DNA of 27,947 bases from DASYAE01 sp036501535 (lineage in GTDB: Bacteria; Actinomycetota; Actinomycetes; Streptomycetales; Catenulisporaceae), in assembly GCA_036501535.1 (NCBI GenBank), contig DASYAE010000276.1, forward strand, positions 1-27,947, in the 5' to 3' direction. The notes under the pieces were generated by a model. The model saw nothing but the letters and a program-made list of their open reading frames with translations, ran no database searches and was not told the DNA's origin. The translations under genes were made by a program, and so were the position numbers. Below are positions 6,160 through 14,019 of the stretch, piece by piece (the first letter of the stretch is position 1; the number at the start of each line of letters is the position of its first letter).

Positions 6160-6984
6160 ATGCGATTCAAGAGCCCCGCGCCCGGCTGGGCCGTCTCGCG
6201 CGGCCGGCACGACTACCGCGACCCGAAGCCGCACAAGGACGGGCTGCAGCCGCCGAAGGTTCCCGGCGAGCTGGTCCCGGCGCACGTCGCGGTGGTCATG
6301 GACGGCAACGGCCGGTGGGCCAAGCAGCGCAACCTCTCCCGCACCGAGGGGCACGAGCAGGGCGAGAAGTCGCTGTTCGACATGGTCGAGGGCGCGGTGC
6401 AGATCGGCGTGAAGCACCTGTCCGCCTACGCGTTCTCCACCGAGAACTGGAAGCGCTCGCCGGAGGAGGTGCGCTGGCTGATGGCCTTCAACCGGCTGAC
6501 CATCCGGCGCCGCATCGACGAGATGGACGACCTCGGGGTGCGCATCCGGTGGACCGGCCGGGCGCCGCGGCTGTGGAAATCGGTCATCGACGAGCTGAAG
6601 ATGGCCGAGCAGCGCACCAGGGCCAACGACCGCTTCACCCTGAACATGTGCGTGAACTACGGCGGCCGCGCGGAGATCGCGGACGCGGCCGCGGCGATGG
6701 CCCGCGACGCGGTGGCCGGCAAGCTCAACCCGGACCGGATCAACGAGCGGACCCTGGCCCGGTACCTCTACCAGCCGGACCTGCCGGAGGTGGACCTGTT
6801 CCTGCGCTCCTCCGGCGAGCAGCGCACCTCGAACTTCATGCTCTGGGAGGCCGCCTACGCGGAGTACGTGTTCCTGGACAAGTACTGGCCGGACGTGGAC
6901 CGCACCGACCTGTGGAGCGCGGTCGAGCTCTACGCCGCCCGGGACCGGCGGTTCGGCGGCGCCGCCCCGAACGTCATTCTCTGA
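6160..6984 (+). CDS. uppS: Isoprenyl transferase (undecaprenyl-diphosphate synthase family)
   Basis: This cis-prenyltransferase extends an allylic diphosphate with isopentenyl diphosphate to make the polyprenyl carrier for peptidoglycan and other envelope glycans. Visible motifs are VVMDGNGRWAKQRNL with catalytic D48, the substrate loop TEGHEQG, AFSTENWKRSPEEV, and the C-terminal RSSGEQRTSNFMLWEAAYAE with its Arg/Glu pyrophosphate ligands. The length of 274 residues includes a about 40-residue N-terminal segment common in actinobacterial homologues. GAAGGAA precedes the ATG by about 10 nt. Product chain length (deca- or undecaprenyl) cannot be told from sequence, so the symbol is given for the family. 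Confidence 0.95.
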   Translation: MRFKSPAPGWAVSRGRHDYRDPKPHKDGLQPPKVPGELVPAHVAVVMDGNGRWAKQRNLSRTEGHEQGEKSLFDMVEGAVQIGVKHLSAYAFSTENWKRSPEEVRWLMAFNRLTIRRRIDEMDDLGVRIRWTGRAPRLWKSVIDELKMAEQRTRANDRFTLNMCVNYGGRAEIADAAAAMARDAVAGKLNPDRINERTLARYLYQPDLPEVDLFLRSSGEQRTSNFMLWEAAYAEYVFLDKYWPDVDRTDLWSAVELYAARDRRFGGAAPNVIL

Positions 6985-7019
6985 GGTCTGATACCAGGTT
7001 CACGGCAGGCTGCGCCCGC

Positions 7020-7038
7020 CCTCGGCCTGCGGCCGAGG
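7020..7038. terminator. Bidirectional terminator between uppS and zur
   Basis: CCTCGGCC (7020-7027) and GGCCGAGG (7031-7038) form a perfect 8-bp stem around a TGC loop in the 63-bp gap between two convergent genes. It can fold on either strand. Confidence 0.65.
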
Positions 7039-7047
7039 CTGTGCCCC

Positions 7048-7572
7048 TCAGCCCGCGGCCGAGCACTCCGCGCAGGTCCCGAAGATCTCCAGGGTGTGCG
7101 AGACGTTGGAGAAGCCGTGCTCGGCGGCGGTGCGGTTGGCCCAGGACTCCACCGCCGGGCCCTCGACCTCGACGGTCTTGCCGCAGCTGCGGCAGACCAG
7201 GTGGTGGTGATGGCTGCCGGTGCTGCAGCGGCGGTAGACCGACTCGCCGTCGCCGGTGCGCACCACGTCGACCGCGCCCGCGTCGGCGAGGGACTGGAGG
7301 GTGCGGTAGACGGTGGTCAGGCCGACCGAGTCGCCGCGGTGCCGGAGCCGGTCGTGCAGCTGCTGGGCGGACTGGAAGTCGGAGGACTCCTCCAGCAGGG
7401 CGGAGACCGCGGCGCGCTGCCGGGTCGACCGTCCCTGCGCCATCGACGGTTTGGACATCGGGGACCCGCACAGGTCGGTGGTCGCACCCTGAGACGGATC
7501 CGGCACCGCCGTCGCGGCGCGCGGTCCCGCTGCGCCACCCGCACGCGTGTCGTCCACATGCGCGTCATTCAC
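7048..7572 (-). CDS. zur: Fur-family regulator, probably Zur (zinc uptake repressor)
   Basis: A Fur-family metalloregulator closest in pattern to actinobacterial Zur: the winged helix at RSTRQRAAVSALLEES and GDSVGLTTVYRTLQSLADAG, then the metal and dimerisation region GSHHHHLVCRSCGKTVEVEG and the C-terminal HTLEIFGTCAECSAAG. Two CxxC pairs form the structural zinc site and the HHHH cluster contributes sensing ligands. Zur with zinc represses zinc uptake genes. I list the ATG at 7572 because a GGAGGAGAGGAG lies 12 nt upstream; the conserved domain begins only at about residue 45, and ATG 7458 (MSKPSMAQGRSTRQ) would give a protein of typical length. No Zur box is obvious in the upstream 287 bp. 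Confidence 0.88.
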   Translation of the reverse strand: MNDAHVDDTRAGGAAGPRAATAVPDPSQGATTDLCGSPMSKPSMAQGRSTRQRAAVSALLEESSDFQSAQQLHDRLRHRGDSVGLTTVYRTLQSLADAGAVDVVRTGDGESVYRRCSTGSHHHHLVCRSCGKTVEVEGPAVESWANRTAAEHGFSNVSHTLEIFGTCAECSAAG

Positions 7573-7859
7573 GTCCGCCGCTCCTCTCCTCCGGCCGGCA
7601 TGTCCGAGCTATTTTGCCATGGTCTGAGCACAGGTGTGTTCGACCGGGCGAGAAAGAAGCCCCGGTCGCGGCCCCGGCGACATCCGTGCGGGGCTGGTCG
7701 GCGCCAGGCGCGGGCGGCGCGTGGACCCGCACGGATGCGCTCCCGGGTGGCCGAGCCGGGTCCGCCGCGCAGAACATGTTGGAAACCCGGTCCGCGCGCT
7801 CGGTACGCTTTGCACCTGACTCGACCGCGCACCAGCCGGGTGCGATGGCGTAGAGACCG
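7573..7859. promoter_or_regulatory. Divergent promoter region between zur and glyS
   Basis: A 287-bp gap without a supported gene. On the + strand TACGCT (7804-7809) is a possible -10 for glyS, with TTGGAA (7779-7784) a weakly spaced (19 bp) -35. No T-box specifier structure was recognised. On the - strand only the purine-rich zur ribosome-binding site stands out. Confidence 0.35.
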
Positions 7860-9257
7860 ATGAGAGAACTCACAGTGGCCGCCGACAAGATCGACACCAT
7901 CGTCCGCCTCGCGAAGACCCGGGGCATCGTCTTCCCCTCGAGCGAGATCTACGGCGGTTCGCGCGCCGCGTACGACTACGGACCCCTGGGCGTCGAGCTC
8001 AAGGAGAACGTCAAGCGGCAGTGGTGGCAGACGATGGTGCGCGGCCGCGAGGACGTCGTCGGCCTCGACTCCTCGATCATCCTGGCCCGCGAGGTGTGGG
8101 AGGCCTCGGGCCACGTCAAGGAGTTCACCGACCCGCTGACCGAGTGCCTGTCCTGCCACAAGCGGTGGCGCGCCGACCACCTGGAAGAGGCGTACGAGGC
8201 CAAGCACAAGCACGCCCCCGAGCACGGCCTGGCCGACGTCAACTGCCCCAACTGCGGCAACAAGGGCCAGTTCACCGAGCCGAAGATGTTCAACGGCATG
8301 CTCTCCACCCACCTCGGCCCGGTCCAGGACGGCTCCGGCCTGCACTACCTGCGCCCGGAGACGGCGCAGGGCATCTTCGTCTCGTACAAGCCGGTCTCCG
8401 AGGCGGCCCGGCGCAAGCTGCCCTTCGGCATCGGCCAGATGGGCAAGTCGTTCCGCAACGAGATCACCCCGGGCAACTTCATCTTCCGCACCCGCGAGTT
8501 CGAGCAGATGGAGATGGAGTTCTTCGTGCGCCCCGGCGAGGACGAGAAGTGGCACGAGTACTGGATCGAGCAGCGCTGGAACTGGTACACGGACCTGGGC
8601 ATCAACCCGGACAACCTGCGGCGGTACGAGCACCCGAAGGAGAAGCTGTCGCACTACTCGAAGCGCACCGTCGACATCGAGTACAAGTTCAACTTCGGCG
8701 GCTCGGAGTTCTCCGAGCTGGAGGGCGTCGCCAACCGCACCGACTTCGACCTGACCACCCATTCGAAGCACTCGGGCACCGACCTGTCGTACTTCGACCA
8801 GGCCAGCGGCGAGCGGTTCACCCCCTACGTGATCGAGCCGGCGGCCGGCGTGAACCGGTGCATGCTCGCGTTCCTCGTCGACGCGTACGCCGAGGACGAG
8901 GCGCCGAACGCCAAGGGCGTGATGGAGAAGCGGGCGGTCATGCGGATCGACCGGCGGCTGGCCCCGGTGAAGGTGGCCGTGCTGCCGCTCTCGCGCAACA
9001 CCGACCTGTCCCCGAAGGCCCGGGGCCTGGCCGCCGACCTGCGCCGGAACTGGAACGTCGAGTTCGACGACGCGCAGGCGATCGGCCGGCGCTACCGGCG
9101 CCAGGACGAGATCGGCACCCCGTTCTGCGTCACCGTGGACTTCGACACCCTCGAGGACAACGCGGTGACGGTGCGGGAGCGCGACTCGATGGCGCAGGAG
9201 CGGGTCTCGCTCGACCAGGTCGAGGGCTATCTGGCGCAGCGGCTGCTCGGCTGCTGA
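7860..9257 (+). CDS. glyS: Glycyl-tRNA synthetase, class II alpha2 type
   Basis: This enzyme charges tRNA-Gly with glycine. About 465 residues, matching the single-chain dimeric bacterial form. It starts with DKIDTIVRLAKTRGIVFPSSEIYGG, carries the motif-1/2 region LRPETAQGIF and FRNEITPGNFIFRTREFEQMEMEFF, a CxxC pair (CPNCGN) in the insertion, motif 3 in the PYVIEPAAGVNR region, and a C-terminal anticodon-binding domain from about 350. The listed ATG at 7860 lacks a good ribosome-binding site; GTG at 7875 (VAADKIDT) aligns better with the usual first residue of homologues and may be the true start. The symbol follows common actinobacterial usage; some annotations use glyQS. Confidence 0.96.
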   Translation: MRELTVAADKIDTIVRLAKTRGIVFPSSEIYGGSRAAYDYGPLGVELKENVKRQWWQTMVRGREDVVGLDSSIILAREVWEASGHVKEFTDPLTECLSCHKRWRADHLEEAYEAKHKHAPEHGLADVNCPNCGNKGQFTEPKMFNGMLSTHLGPVQDGSGLHYLRPETAQGIFVSYKPVSEAARRKLPFGIGQMGKSFRNEITPGNFIFRTREFEQMEMEFFVRPGEDEKWHEYWIEQRWNWYTDLGINPDNLRRYEHPKEKLSHYSKRTVDIEYKFNFGGSEFSELEGVANRTDFDLTTHSKHSGTDLSYFDQASGERFTPYVIEPAAGVNRCMLAFLVDAYAEDEAPNAKGVMEKRAVMRIDRRLAPVKVAVLPLSRNTDLSPKARGLAADLRRNWNVEFDDAQAIGRRYRRQDEIGTPFCVTVDFDTLEDNAVTVRERDSMAQERVSLDQVEGYLAQRLLGC

Positions 9258-9288
9258 CACAGCGGCTGCTGGCACAGCGCTATTTGGG

Positions 9289-10041
9289 CTATTTGGATGC
9301 GGCACAGCGCAGCGAGCGGGCTGTTTGGACCTCCTGCGACACGGTCCAGTAGCCGTCGCTCGTCTGAGTGAGCGTCAGCACGGTGAAGGTGCCCGGGGTT
9401 CCGGGCGCCTGCACCGGCTGATCGACCACGTGAGTGAGGGCATTGCCCTCGGACACGTCCTGCCAGCCCTCGCAGAGCGACACCGTCGCGGTGCTTCCGC
9501 CGGAGTCGGCAGAGGGCCGTGTGTAGTTCGTGCGGGTCAACGCGACGACGCCCACCGGTTGGCGGTACGCGGCGGTCCATGACGCGGCCTGCTGCTGCGC
9601 CCGGCCCAGCGCGCCGTCCGACCAGTACTCCGCGAGCAGCGGGTCGGCGCCGCCCGGGCCGTACTCCGCGTGCAGCAGCGAGCTCATCGCCTGCTGCACC
9701 GTGTAGAGGATCTGCTGCTCCGTCTGGTCGGCGGGCGCAGGGTGCTGGAACGAGATCCCGATCGTGACCGGCAGCGTGATCGGGCGCTGGCCCTGCGCGG
9801 CGCCGGCCGGCCGGTCCGTGCTCGAGGCCTGGCTCGACGGCCCGCCCGATGCGCCGGAACCGGCCGGAGGACCCGCGCTGCTCGAGCCGCCGGTCGGCCC
9901 CAGCGGCGGCGTCGGGCCGACCGAGTGCGCGCAACCGGCCAGCCCGGAGACGAGCGCGAGCGGCACCAAGGTGCACAGCAGCCCCACGGCCGCCGGCAGT
10001 CCCGAGCGGGATCTGCCTGCGACCCGCCGCCGCGCCGCCAT
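9289..10041 (-). CDS. Secreted lipoprotein of unknown function
   Basis: A 250-residue protein with an Arg-rich n-region, a hydrophobic stretch (about 16-33) and a lipobox LAGC at C37, so it should be diacylated and anchored outside the membrane. A low-complexity Gly/Ser/Pro linker (about 40-85) leads to a compact domain of about 150 residues beginning ITLPVTIGISFQHPAP and ending TLTQTSDGYWTVSQEVQ. The domain has two late cysteines (SLCEGW and LRCAASK) that could form a disulfide. The pattern is reminiscent of small cystatin/NTF2-like secreted domains, but I do not recognise the family. GGAGAGGA precedes the ATG by about 12 nt. It is downstream of ppgK on the same strand, 86 bp away. Confidence 0.72.
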   Translation of the reverse strand: MAARRRVAGRSRSGLPAAVGLLCTLVPLALVSGLAGCAHSVGPTPPLGPTGGSSSAGPPAGSGASGGPSSQASSTDRPAGAAQGQRPITLPVTIGISFQHPAPADQTEQQILYTVQQAMSSLLHAEYGPGGADPLLAEYWSDGALGRAQQQAASWTAAYRQPVGVVALTRTNYTRPSADSGGSTATVSLCEGWQDVSEGNALTHVVDQPVQAPGTPGTFTVLTLTQTSDGYWTVSQEVQTARSLRCAASK

Positions 10042-10096
10042 GGTCGATCGCCATCCTCTCCGGTCGTCCCCGACCGGCTCGATCCCCTCAGACCGC

Positions 10097-10120
10097 CGTG
10101 CCTCCGTGCTTCCGTGCCTC
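10097..10120. repeat. Three 8-bp tandem units between ppgK and the lipoprotein gene
   Basis: CGTGCCTC, CGTGCTTC and CGTGCCTC follow one another directly; on the coding strand they read as a GGAGGCAC-type purine-rich repeat. They lie just after the ppgK stop and before the lipoprotein ribosome-binding site. Confidence 0.7.
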
Positions 10121-10127
10121 CGGGCCG

Positions 10128-10889
10128 TCAGGCCTTCGTGCTCACCGTCGCCATCGCCGCACCGACGATCCCGGCCTCGTTCGCCAGATCGGCCGGCACC
10201 ACCTCGGTGTCCGGCACGTGCAGCAGCGGCACGAACCGGTCCGGATGGTTCGTCACCCCGCCGCCGAGGATGACCAGGTCGGGGCTGAGCAGCGCCTCCA
10301 CGGTCTCGAGGTACTCCTCGACCCGCACGGCCCACTTCTTCCAGCTCAGCTGCTTCTCGGTGCGCGCCCGCGCAGAGGCGCGCTTCTCCGCGTCCTTGCC
10401 GCGGATCTGCAGATGGCCGAACTCGGTGTTGGGCACCAGCTTGCCGTCGATGAACAGCGCCGAGCCGATCCCGGTGCCGAAGGTCAGCATCACCGTCACG
10501 CCGCTGCGGCCGCGGCCCGCGCCGTACGCCATCTCGGCCAGGCCCGCCGCGTCCGCGTCGTTGAGCACCACGACCGGGGCGCCGTCGCCGACCTGGCCGG
10601 CCAGCGCCTCGCCGAACAGCTTGACCGCGTCCACGCCGATCCAGTTGTGGTCCATGTTCGCCGCGGTCCGGATCGTGCCGCGGAAGACCACGCCGGGGAA
10701 GGTGATCCCGACCGACCCGGTCCAGTTGAAGTGCTGCACGACCTTGCGCACCGTCTGGGCGACCGCCGCCGGGGTCGACGGCTGGGGGGTGTCCAAGCGG
10801 AACCGGTCCGCGGTCGGCCGCCCGTTGTCGAGATCCACCGGGTTGCCCTTCACGCCGGATCCGCCGATGTCGATGCCCAGTGCCTCCAC
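10128..10889 (-). CDS. ppgK: Polyphosphate glucokinase
   Basis: PpgK phosphorylates glucose to glucose-6-phosphate using polyphosphate (or ATP) and is the main glucokinase in many actinobacteria. 253 residues from GTG. The ROK-type phosphate loop is LGIDIGGSGVKGNPVDLDNG (residues 4-23), followed by VGITFPGVV, the catalytic NDADAAGLAEM, TFGTGIGSALFIDG and the PpgK-characteristic segment SARARTEKQLSWKKWAVRVEEY. The end LVILGGGVTNHPDRF is also typical. The GTG at 10889 is preferred to the longer frame because AGAGGGA lies about 6 nt upstream and homologues begin just before the phosphate loop. Divergent from dus. Confidence 0.93.
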   Translation of the reverse strand: MEALGIDIGGSGVKGNPVDLDNGRPTADRFRLDTPQPSTPAAVAQTVRKVVQHFNWTGSVGITFPGVVFRGTIRTAANMDHNWIGVDAVKLFGEALAGQVGDGAPVVVLNDADAAGLAEMAYGAGRGRSGVTVMLTFGTGIGSALFIDGKLVPNTEFGHLQIRGKDAEKRASARARTEKQLSWKKWAVRVEEYLETVEALLSPDLVILGGGVTNHPDRFVPLLHVPDTEVVPADLANEAGIVGAAMATVSTKA

Positions 10890-10998
10890 GCCAATCCCTC
10901 TCTCTCGGCCCGCCGCCCGGCGCAACCCTGCTCGTGCTGCCCGCCCGGAACGTGCGCGAACCGGACGTTAACGCGTTCGGGCGGCCCGAGGGTTCTGG

Positions 10999-11004
10999 GA
11001 CAAT
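10999..11004 (+). promoter_or_regulatory. -10-like element upstream of dus
   Basis: GACAAT occurs here in the same TGGGACAATGG context as in front of era. The start would be near 11011, giving a untranslated leader of about 125 nt before the ATG at 11137. An in-frame GTG at 11008 is too close to the hexamer to be a leaderless start. Confidence 0.4.
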
Positions 11005-11136
11005 GGAGTGAACACCCGTCCCGACCCGCTGTGCCGGTCACCCGTCGGGTCGATTATCGTCCGGCTTCGGCGCATCGCCCGGTCGGCCGTCAGCCCGGAT
11101 ACCCCGTCAGTCCCGATCCACGCAGGAGATCGTCTT

Positions 11137-12354
11137 ATGCCGTCCGCCGCACCGCAGCCGCTCGCGCTGGGCCCGCACCGGGTCTGGCCACCGGTGGTGC
11201 TCGCGCCGATGGCCGGGATCACCAACCCGCCGTTCCGCGCGCTGTGCCGGGAGCAGGCGAAGGCGGGCGCCCGCGCGGCGGCGGCGGCCATGGCGCCCGG
11301 GGCGCTCGAGGAGCGCGAGAGCGCGAACCGTCCGGCGCCCGCGCCCGGCCTGTTCGTCTGCGAGATGATCACCACGGTCGGGCTGGTCGAGCGGAACCCC
11401 AAGACCCGCAAAATGATCCGCTTCGAGCCGGACGAGCAGCCGCGCTCGGTCCAGATCTACGGCGTGGACCCGGACTACGTCGGGCGCGCGGCGCGGATCA
11501 TCGCCGACGAGGACCTCGCCGACCACATCGACATGAACTTCGGCTGCCCGGTGACGAAGGTCACCCGGCGCGGCGGCGGGTGCGCGCTGCCCTATCACCG
11601 GGTGCTGTTTCGCAACGTGGTGCGCGCGGCGGTGCGCGGCGCCGGTGGGCTGCCGGTGACGGTGAAGATGCGGATCGGCATCGACGCCGGGCACGAGACG
11701 TACCTCGAAGCTGGCCGGATCGCCCAGGACGAGGGCGCGGTGGCGGTGTCCCTGCACGCCCGGACCGGGGCGCAGGGCTATTCCGGCCGGGCCGACTGGA
11801 GCAAGATCGAGAAGCTCAAGGCCGAGCTGGACGCCGTGCCGGTGCTCGGAAACGGCGACGTCTGGGAGGGCGCGGACGCACTGCGGATGATGGCCGAGAC
11901 CGGCGCCGACGGCGTCGTGGTCGGCCGCGGCTGCCTGGGCCGGCCGTGGCTGTTCGCCGACCTCGCCGTGGCCTTCGGTGGCGGGGAGCCGGTCCGGCCG
12001 GCGCTCGGCGAGGTCGCGGCGATGATGCGGCGGCACGCGGCCGGGCTGGTCGAGATGCACGCCTCGGACCACGGCGTGCGCGAGTTCCGCAAGCACGTGG
12101 CCTGGTACCTCAAGGGCTTCCCGGTCGGCTCACAGCTGCGCGGCCGCCTTGCGCAGTCCTCGACGCTCGCCGAGCTCGACGACCTGCTCGCCCTGCTCGA
12201 CCCGGACGAGCCGTGGCCGGCGGTGAACGAGGGCTCCCCGCGCGGCCGCAGCCACGCCGGCGAGCGCAAGGTCACGCTGCCCTATGGCTGGCTGGACCAC
12301 CCGGACGACCCGACGCCGCCGACCGGCGCGGAGACGGATGACTCAGGGGGCTGA
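11137..12354 (+). CDS. dus: tRNA-dihydrouridine synthase with an Ala-rich insertion
   Basis: A flavin enzyme that reduces uridine to dihydrouridine in tRNA D-loops. 405 residues. The FMN barrel starts with VVLAPMAGITNPPFRALC and continues with CEMITT, the phosphate/substrate segment VQIYGVDPDYV, NFGCPVTKVTRRGGGCALP (C149 probably the catalytic cysteine), VKMRIGID, SLHARTGAQGYSGRADW and VLGNGDVW. Between RALCRE and GLFVCEM, where homologues have only a few residues, about 30 Ala/Arg/Glu/Pro-rich residues are inserted (residues about 40-69). ATG 11137 has AGGAG at 8 nt. Which uridine it modifies (DusB-like is likely in actinobacteria) cannot be told. Confidence 0.93.
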   Translation: MPSAAPQPLALGPHRVWPPVVLAPMAGITNPPFRALCREQAKAGARAAAAAMAPGALEERESANRPAPAPGLFVCEMITTVGLVERNPKTRKMIRFEPDEQPRSVQIYGVDPDYVGRAARIIADEDLADHIDMNFGCPVTKVTRRGGGCALPYHRVLFRNVVRAAVRGAGGLPVTVKMRIGIDAGHETYLEAGRIAQDEGAVAVSLHARTGAQGYSGRADWSKIEKLKAELDAVPVLGNGDVWEGADALRMMAETGADGVVVGRGCLGRPWLFADLAVAFGGGEPVRPALGEVAAMMRRHAAGLVEMHASDHGVREFRKHVAWYLKGFPVGSQLRGRLAQSSTLAELDDLLALLDPDEPWPAVNEGSPRGRSHAGERKVTLPYGWLDHPDDPTPPTGAETDDSGG

Positions 12355-12382
12355 CGGGTTGGCTTCGACCGGCCTGCCCGTC
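12353..12382. terminator. Weak hairpin between convergent dus and PPOX genes
   Basis: GACGGG (12353-12358) can pair with CCCGTC (12377-12382), with a short inner GGC/GCC pairing. It sits in the 51-bp convergent gap, but the loop is large. Confidence 0.3.
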
Positions 12383-12405
12383 GGCCCGCTCGCTCGCCCG
12401 GCGGG

Positions 12406-12858
12406 TCACACGACCCAGGCGCCGTCGCGCATGATGGTGCGGCCGCGCAGCTCGTTCTCCTCGCGCCACGCCTGGATCGTGCGCGGTGTCACCCGGTAGA
12501 AGCCGTACGGCTTGGACTCCTTGCGCGAGTCCCAGTGCTTCGCGGCGAACGCGTCGGCCAGCTCGTCCGGCACCGACGCGACGGTGAAGGACTCGACGGC
12601 GCCCTCGATCATCACCACGTCGCGGGTCGGGCCGAAGCCGAGGCGCGCTCGGCCGGCGGCGGCCAGGTTGCGGCCGGTCGGACTGGCTTCGGGAGTGGAC
12701 AGGGCGAAGGTGTGACCGTCCCACAGGTACGAGAGCGGAACGAGAAACGCCTCGCCGTCAGCACTGGCAGTGGCGACCCAGACGTCGATCTCCTGCTCCA
12801 GCTTGGCGAGCGTGTCCTTCTTACGCTGCTCGGCGCTGCGCGGTGGTTCCTTCGCCAT
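12406..12858 (-). CDS. PPOX-class (pyridoxamine 5'-phosphate oxidase-fold) flavin/F420-binding protein
   Basis: A 150-residue split-barrel protein. After a charged N-terminus (AEQRKKDTLAKLEQE) comes the barrel core: VWVATASADGEAFLVPLSYLWDGHTFALST, then the ligand-loop SPTGRNLAAAGRARLGFG and VVMIEGAVE. The tail RVTPRTIQAWREENEL is typical of the actinobacterial F420-dependent PPOX group, whose members reduce diverse substrates or act on F420/FMN. Substrate unknown. GGAGG lies 6 nt before the ATG. It is divergent from the oxidoreductase at 12932 with a short shared promoter region. Confidence 0.85.
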   Translation of the reverse strand: MAKEPPRSAEQRKKDTLAKLEQEIDVWVATASADGEAFLVPLSYLWDGHTFALSTPEASPTGRNLAAAGRARLGFGPTRDVVMIEGAVESFTVASVPDELADAFAAKHWDSRKESKPYGFYRVTPRTIQAWREENELRGRTIMRDGAWVV

Positions 12859-12931
12859 GTCCGCCTCCCGTGAGTGGCCCGTACGATGGCGATCAGCCTA
12901 ATCGTCCGGACCCGCACCGAGGAGGACCACC

Positions 12932-13948
12932 ATGAGCAGCGCTCCCGACGAGGCCGGACGAGAGCCAGTCCGCTGGGGGATCGCAGGTACCGGCGGGATC
13001 GCCGCCGCCTTCGCGACCGACCTGGCCCTTCTCCCGAACGCGCGCATCACCGCAGTCGGCTCGCGCACGTGGGACCGGGCCGACGCGTTCGCGGGCCGCT
13101 TCGGCATCCCGCGCCGGCACGAGAGCTACGCGAGCCTGGCGGCCGACCCCGAGGTCGACGCGGTCTACGTCGCGGTGCCGCATTCAGGACACTGCGAGGT
13201 GGTGCTGCAGGCGATCGCCGGTGGAAAGGCGGTGCTCTGCGAGAAGCCGTTCTCGGTCAACGCCGTCGAGGCCGAACGGATGGTCGAGGCGGCGCGGTCC
13301 GCCGGGGTCCCGCTGATGGAGGCGATGTGGGTGCGCTTCCTGCCGCACTTCACCATGCTGCGCGGCTTGCTGGCCGAGGGGCGGATCGGCGCGGTGCGCT
13401 CGTTCGCCGCGGACCGCGGCGAGGTGCTGAGCACCGATCCGCAGCACCGGATCCTCAACCCGGACCTGGCCGGCGGCGCCCTGCTCGACCTCGGCGTCTA
13501 CCCCGTCAGCCTGGCGTCGATGGTGTTCGGCGGCGTGCAACCGGACCGGATCGAGGCGCTCATGGTGCCCGCGGTGACCGGTGTGGACGCGATGACCTCG
13601 ACCGTGTTCGGATACGGCTCCGGCGCGCACGCGCTCATCCACACCGTGCTCGAGGCCAAGACCGCGAATCAGGCGTCGATCGCCGGGGAGAAGGGGCGGA
13701 TCGACCTTCCGCAGATCTGGGGCCGCACCAGCCCGCTGCGGATCACCATGTACGGCGGCGCGGCCGAGACGCTCGAGTTCACGCACGAGGGCCACGGACT
13801 GCGGCACCAGGCCGGAGAGCTCGGCCGACTGCTTCAGACGGGGGAGAAGGAGAGCCCGGTCATCCCGTGGGACGAGACCATCGGGGTGATGCGGACGCTC
13901 GATCGCATCCGCGAGCGGATCGGACTGCGCTATCCGAGTGAGGCGTAG
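12932..13948 (+). CDS. Gfo/Idh/MocA-family NAD(P)-dependent oxidoreductase
   Basis: 338 residues. The Rossmann domain opens with VRWGIAGTGGIA (dinucleotide loop, about 13-24) and includes EVDAVYVAVPHSGHCEVVL and the catalytic CEKPFSVN (E104-K105-P106). The C-terminal substrate domain has GGALLDLGVYPVSLA, whose Asp and Tyr region corresponds to the usual DxGxY/H active-site motif. The pattern is closest to the dihydrodiol-dehydrogenase/xylose-dehydrogenase branch. The substrate is probably a sugar or polyol derivative but no pathway genes adjoin it. GAGGAGGA lies about 6 nt before the ATG, one of the strongest ribosome-binding sites in the window. Confidence 0.9.
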   Translation: MSSAPDEAGREPVRWGIAGTGGIAAAFATDLALLPNARITAVGSRTWDRADAFAGRFGIPRRHESYASLAADPEVDAVYVAVPHSGHCEVVLQAIAGGKAVLCEKPFSVNAVEAERMVEAARSAGVPLMEAMWVRFLPHFTMLRGLLAEGRIGAVRSFAADRGEVLSTDPQHRILNPDLAGGALLDLGVYPVSLASMVFGGVQPDRIEALMVPAVTGVDAMTSTVFGYGSGAHALIHTVLEAKTANQASIAGEKGRIDLPQIWGRTSPLRITMYGGAAETLEFTHEGHGLRHQAGELGRLLQTGEKESPVIPWDETIGVMRTLDRIRERIGLRYPSEA

Positions 13949-14019
13949 TAGCGCTCTGCTGTGCCACCCTGGGGACGGGCAGAGCTGTGTGCCGCGCGGT
14001 CGGGGATCGGGGGCGCCGA

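Noticed and set aside
7573..7859. A T-box riboswitch upstream of glyS or a Zur box upstream of zur
   Set aside because: I could not find a T-box core sequence, specifier hairpin or a palindrome of the known Zur-box type.
7569..9305. A 578-codon antisense frame across glyS
   Set aside because: Low-complexity translation with no recognisable domain, lying opposite a fully conserved synthetase.
11008..11136. Leaderless GTG start for dus at 11008
   Set aside because: The GACAAT hexamer is only 3 nt upstream, too near for transcription to begin at the GTG, while ATG 11137 has AGGAG and matches the family start.
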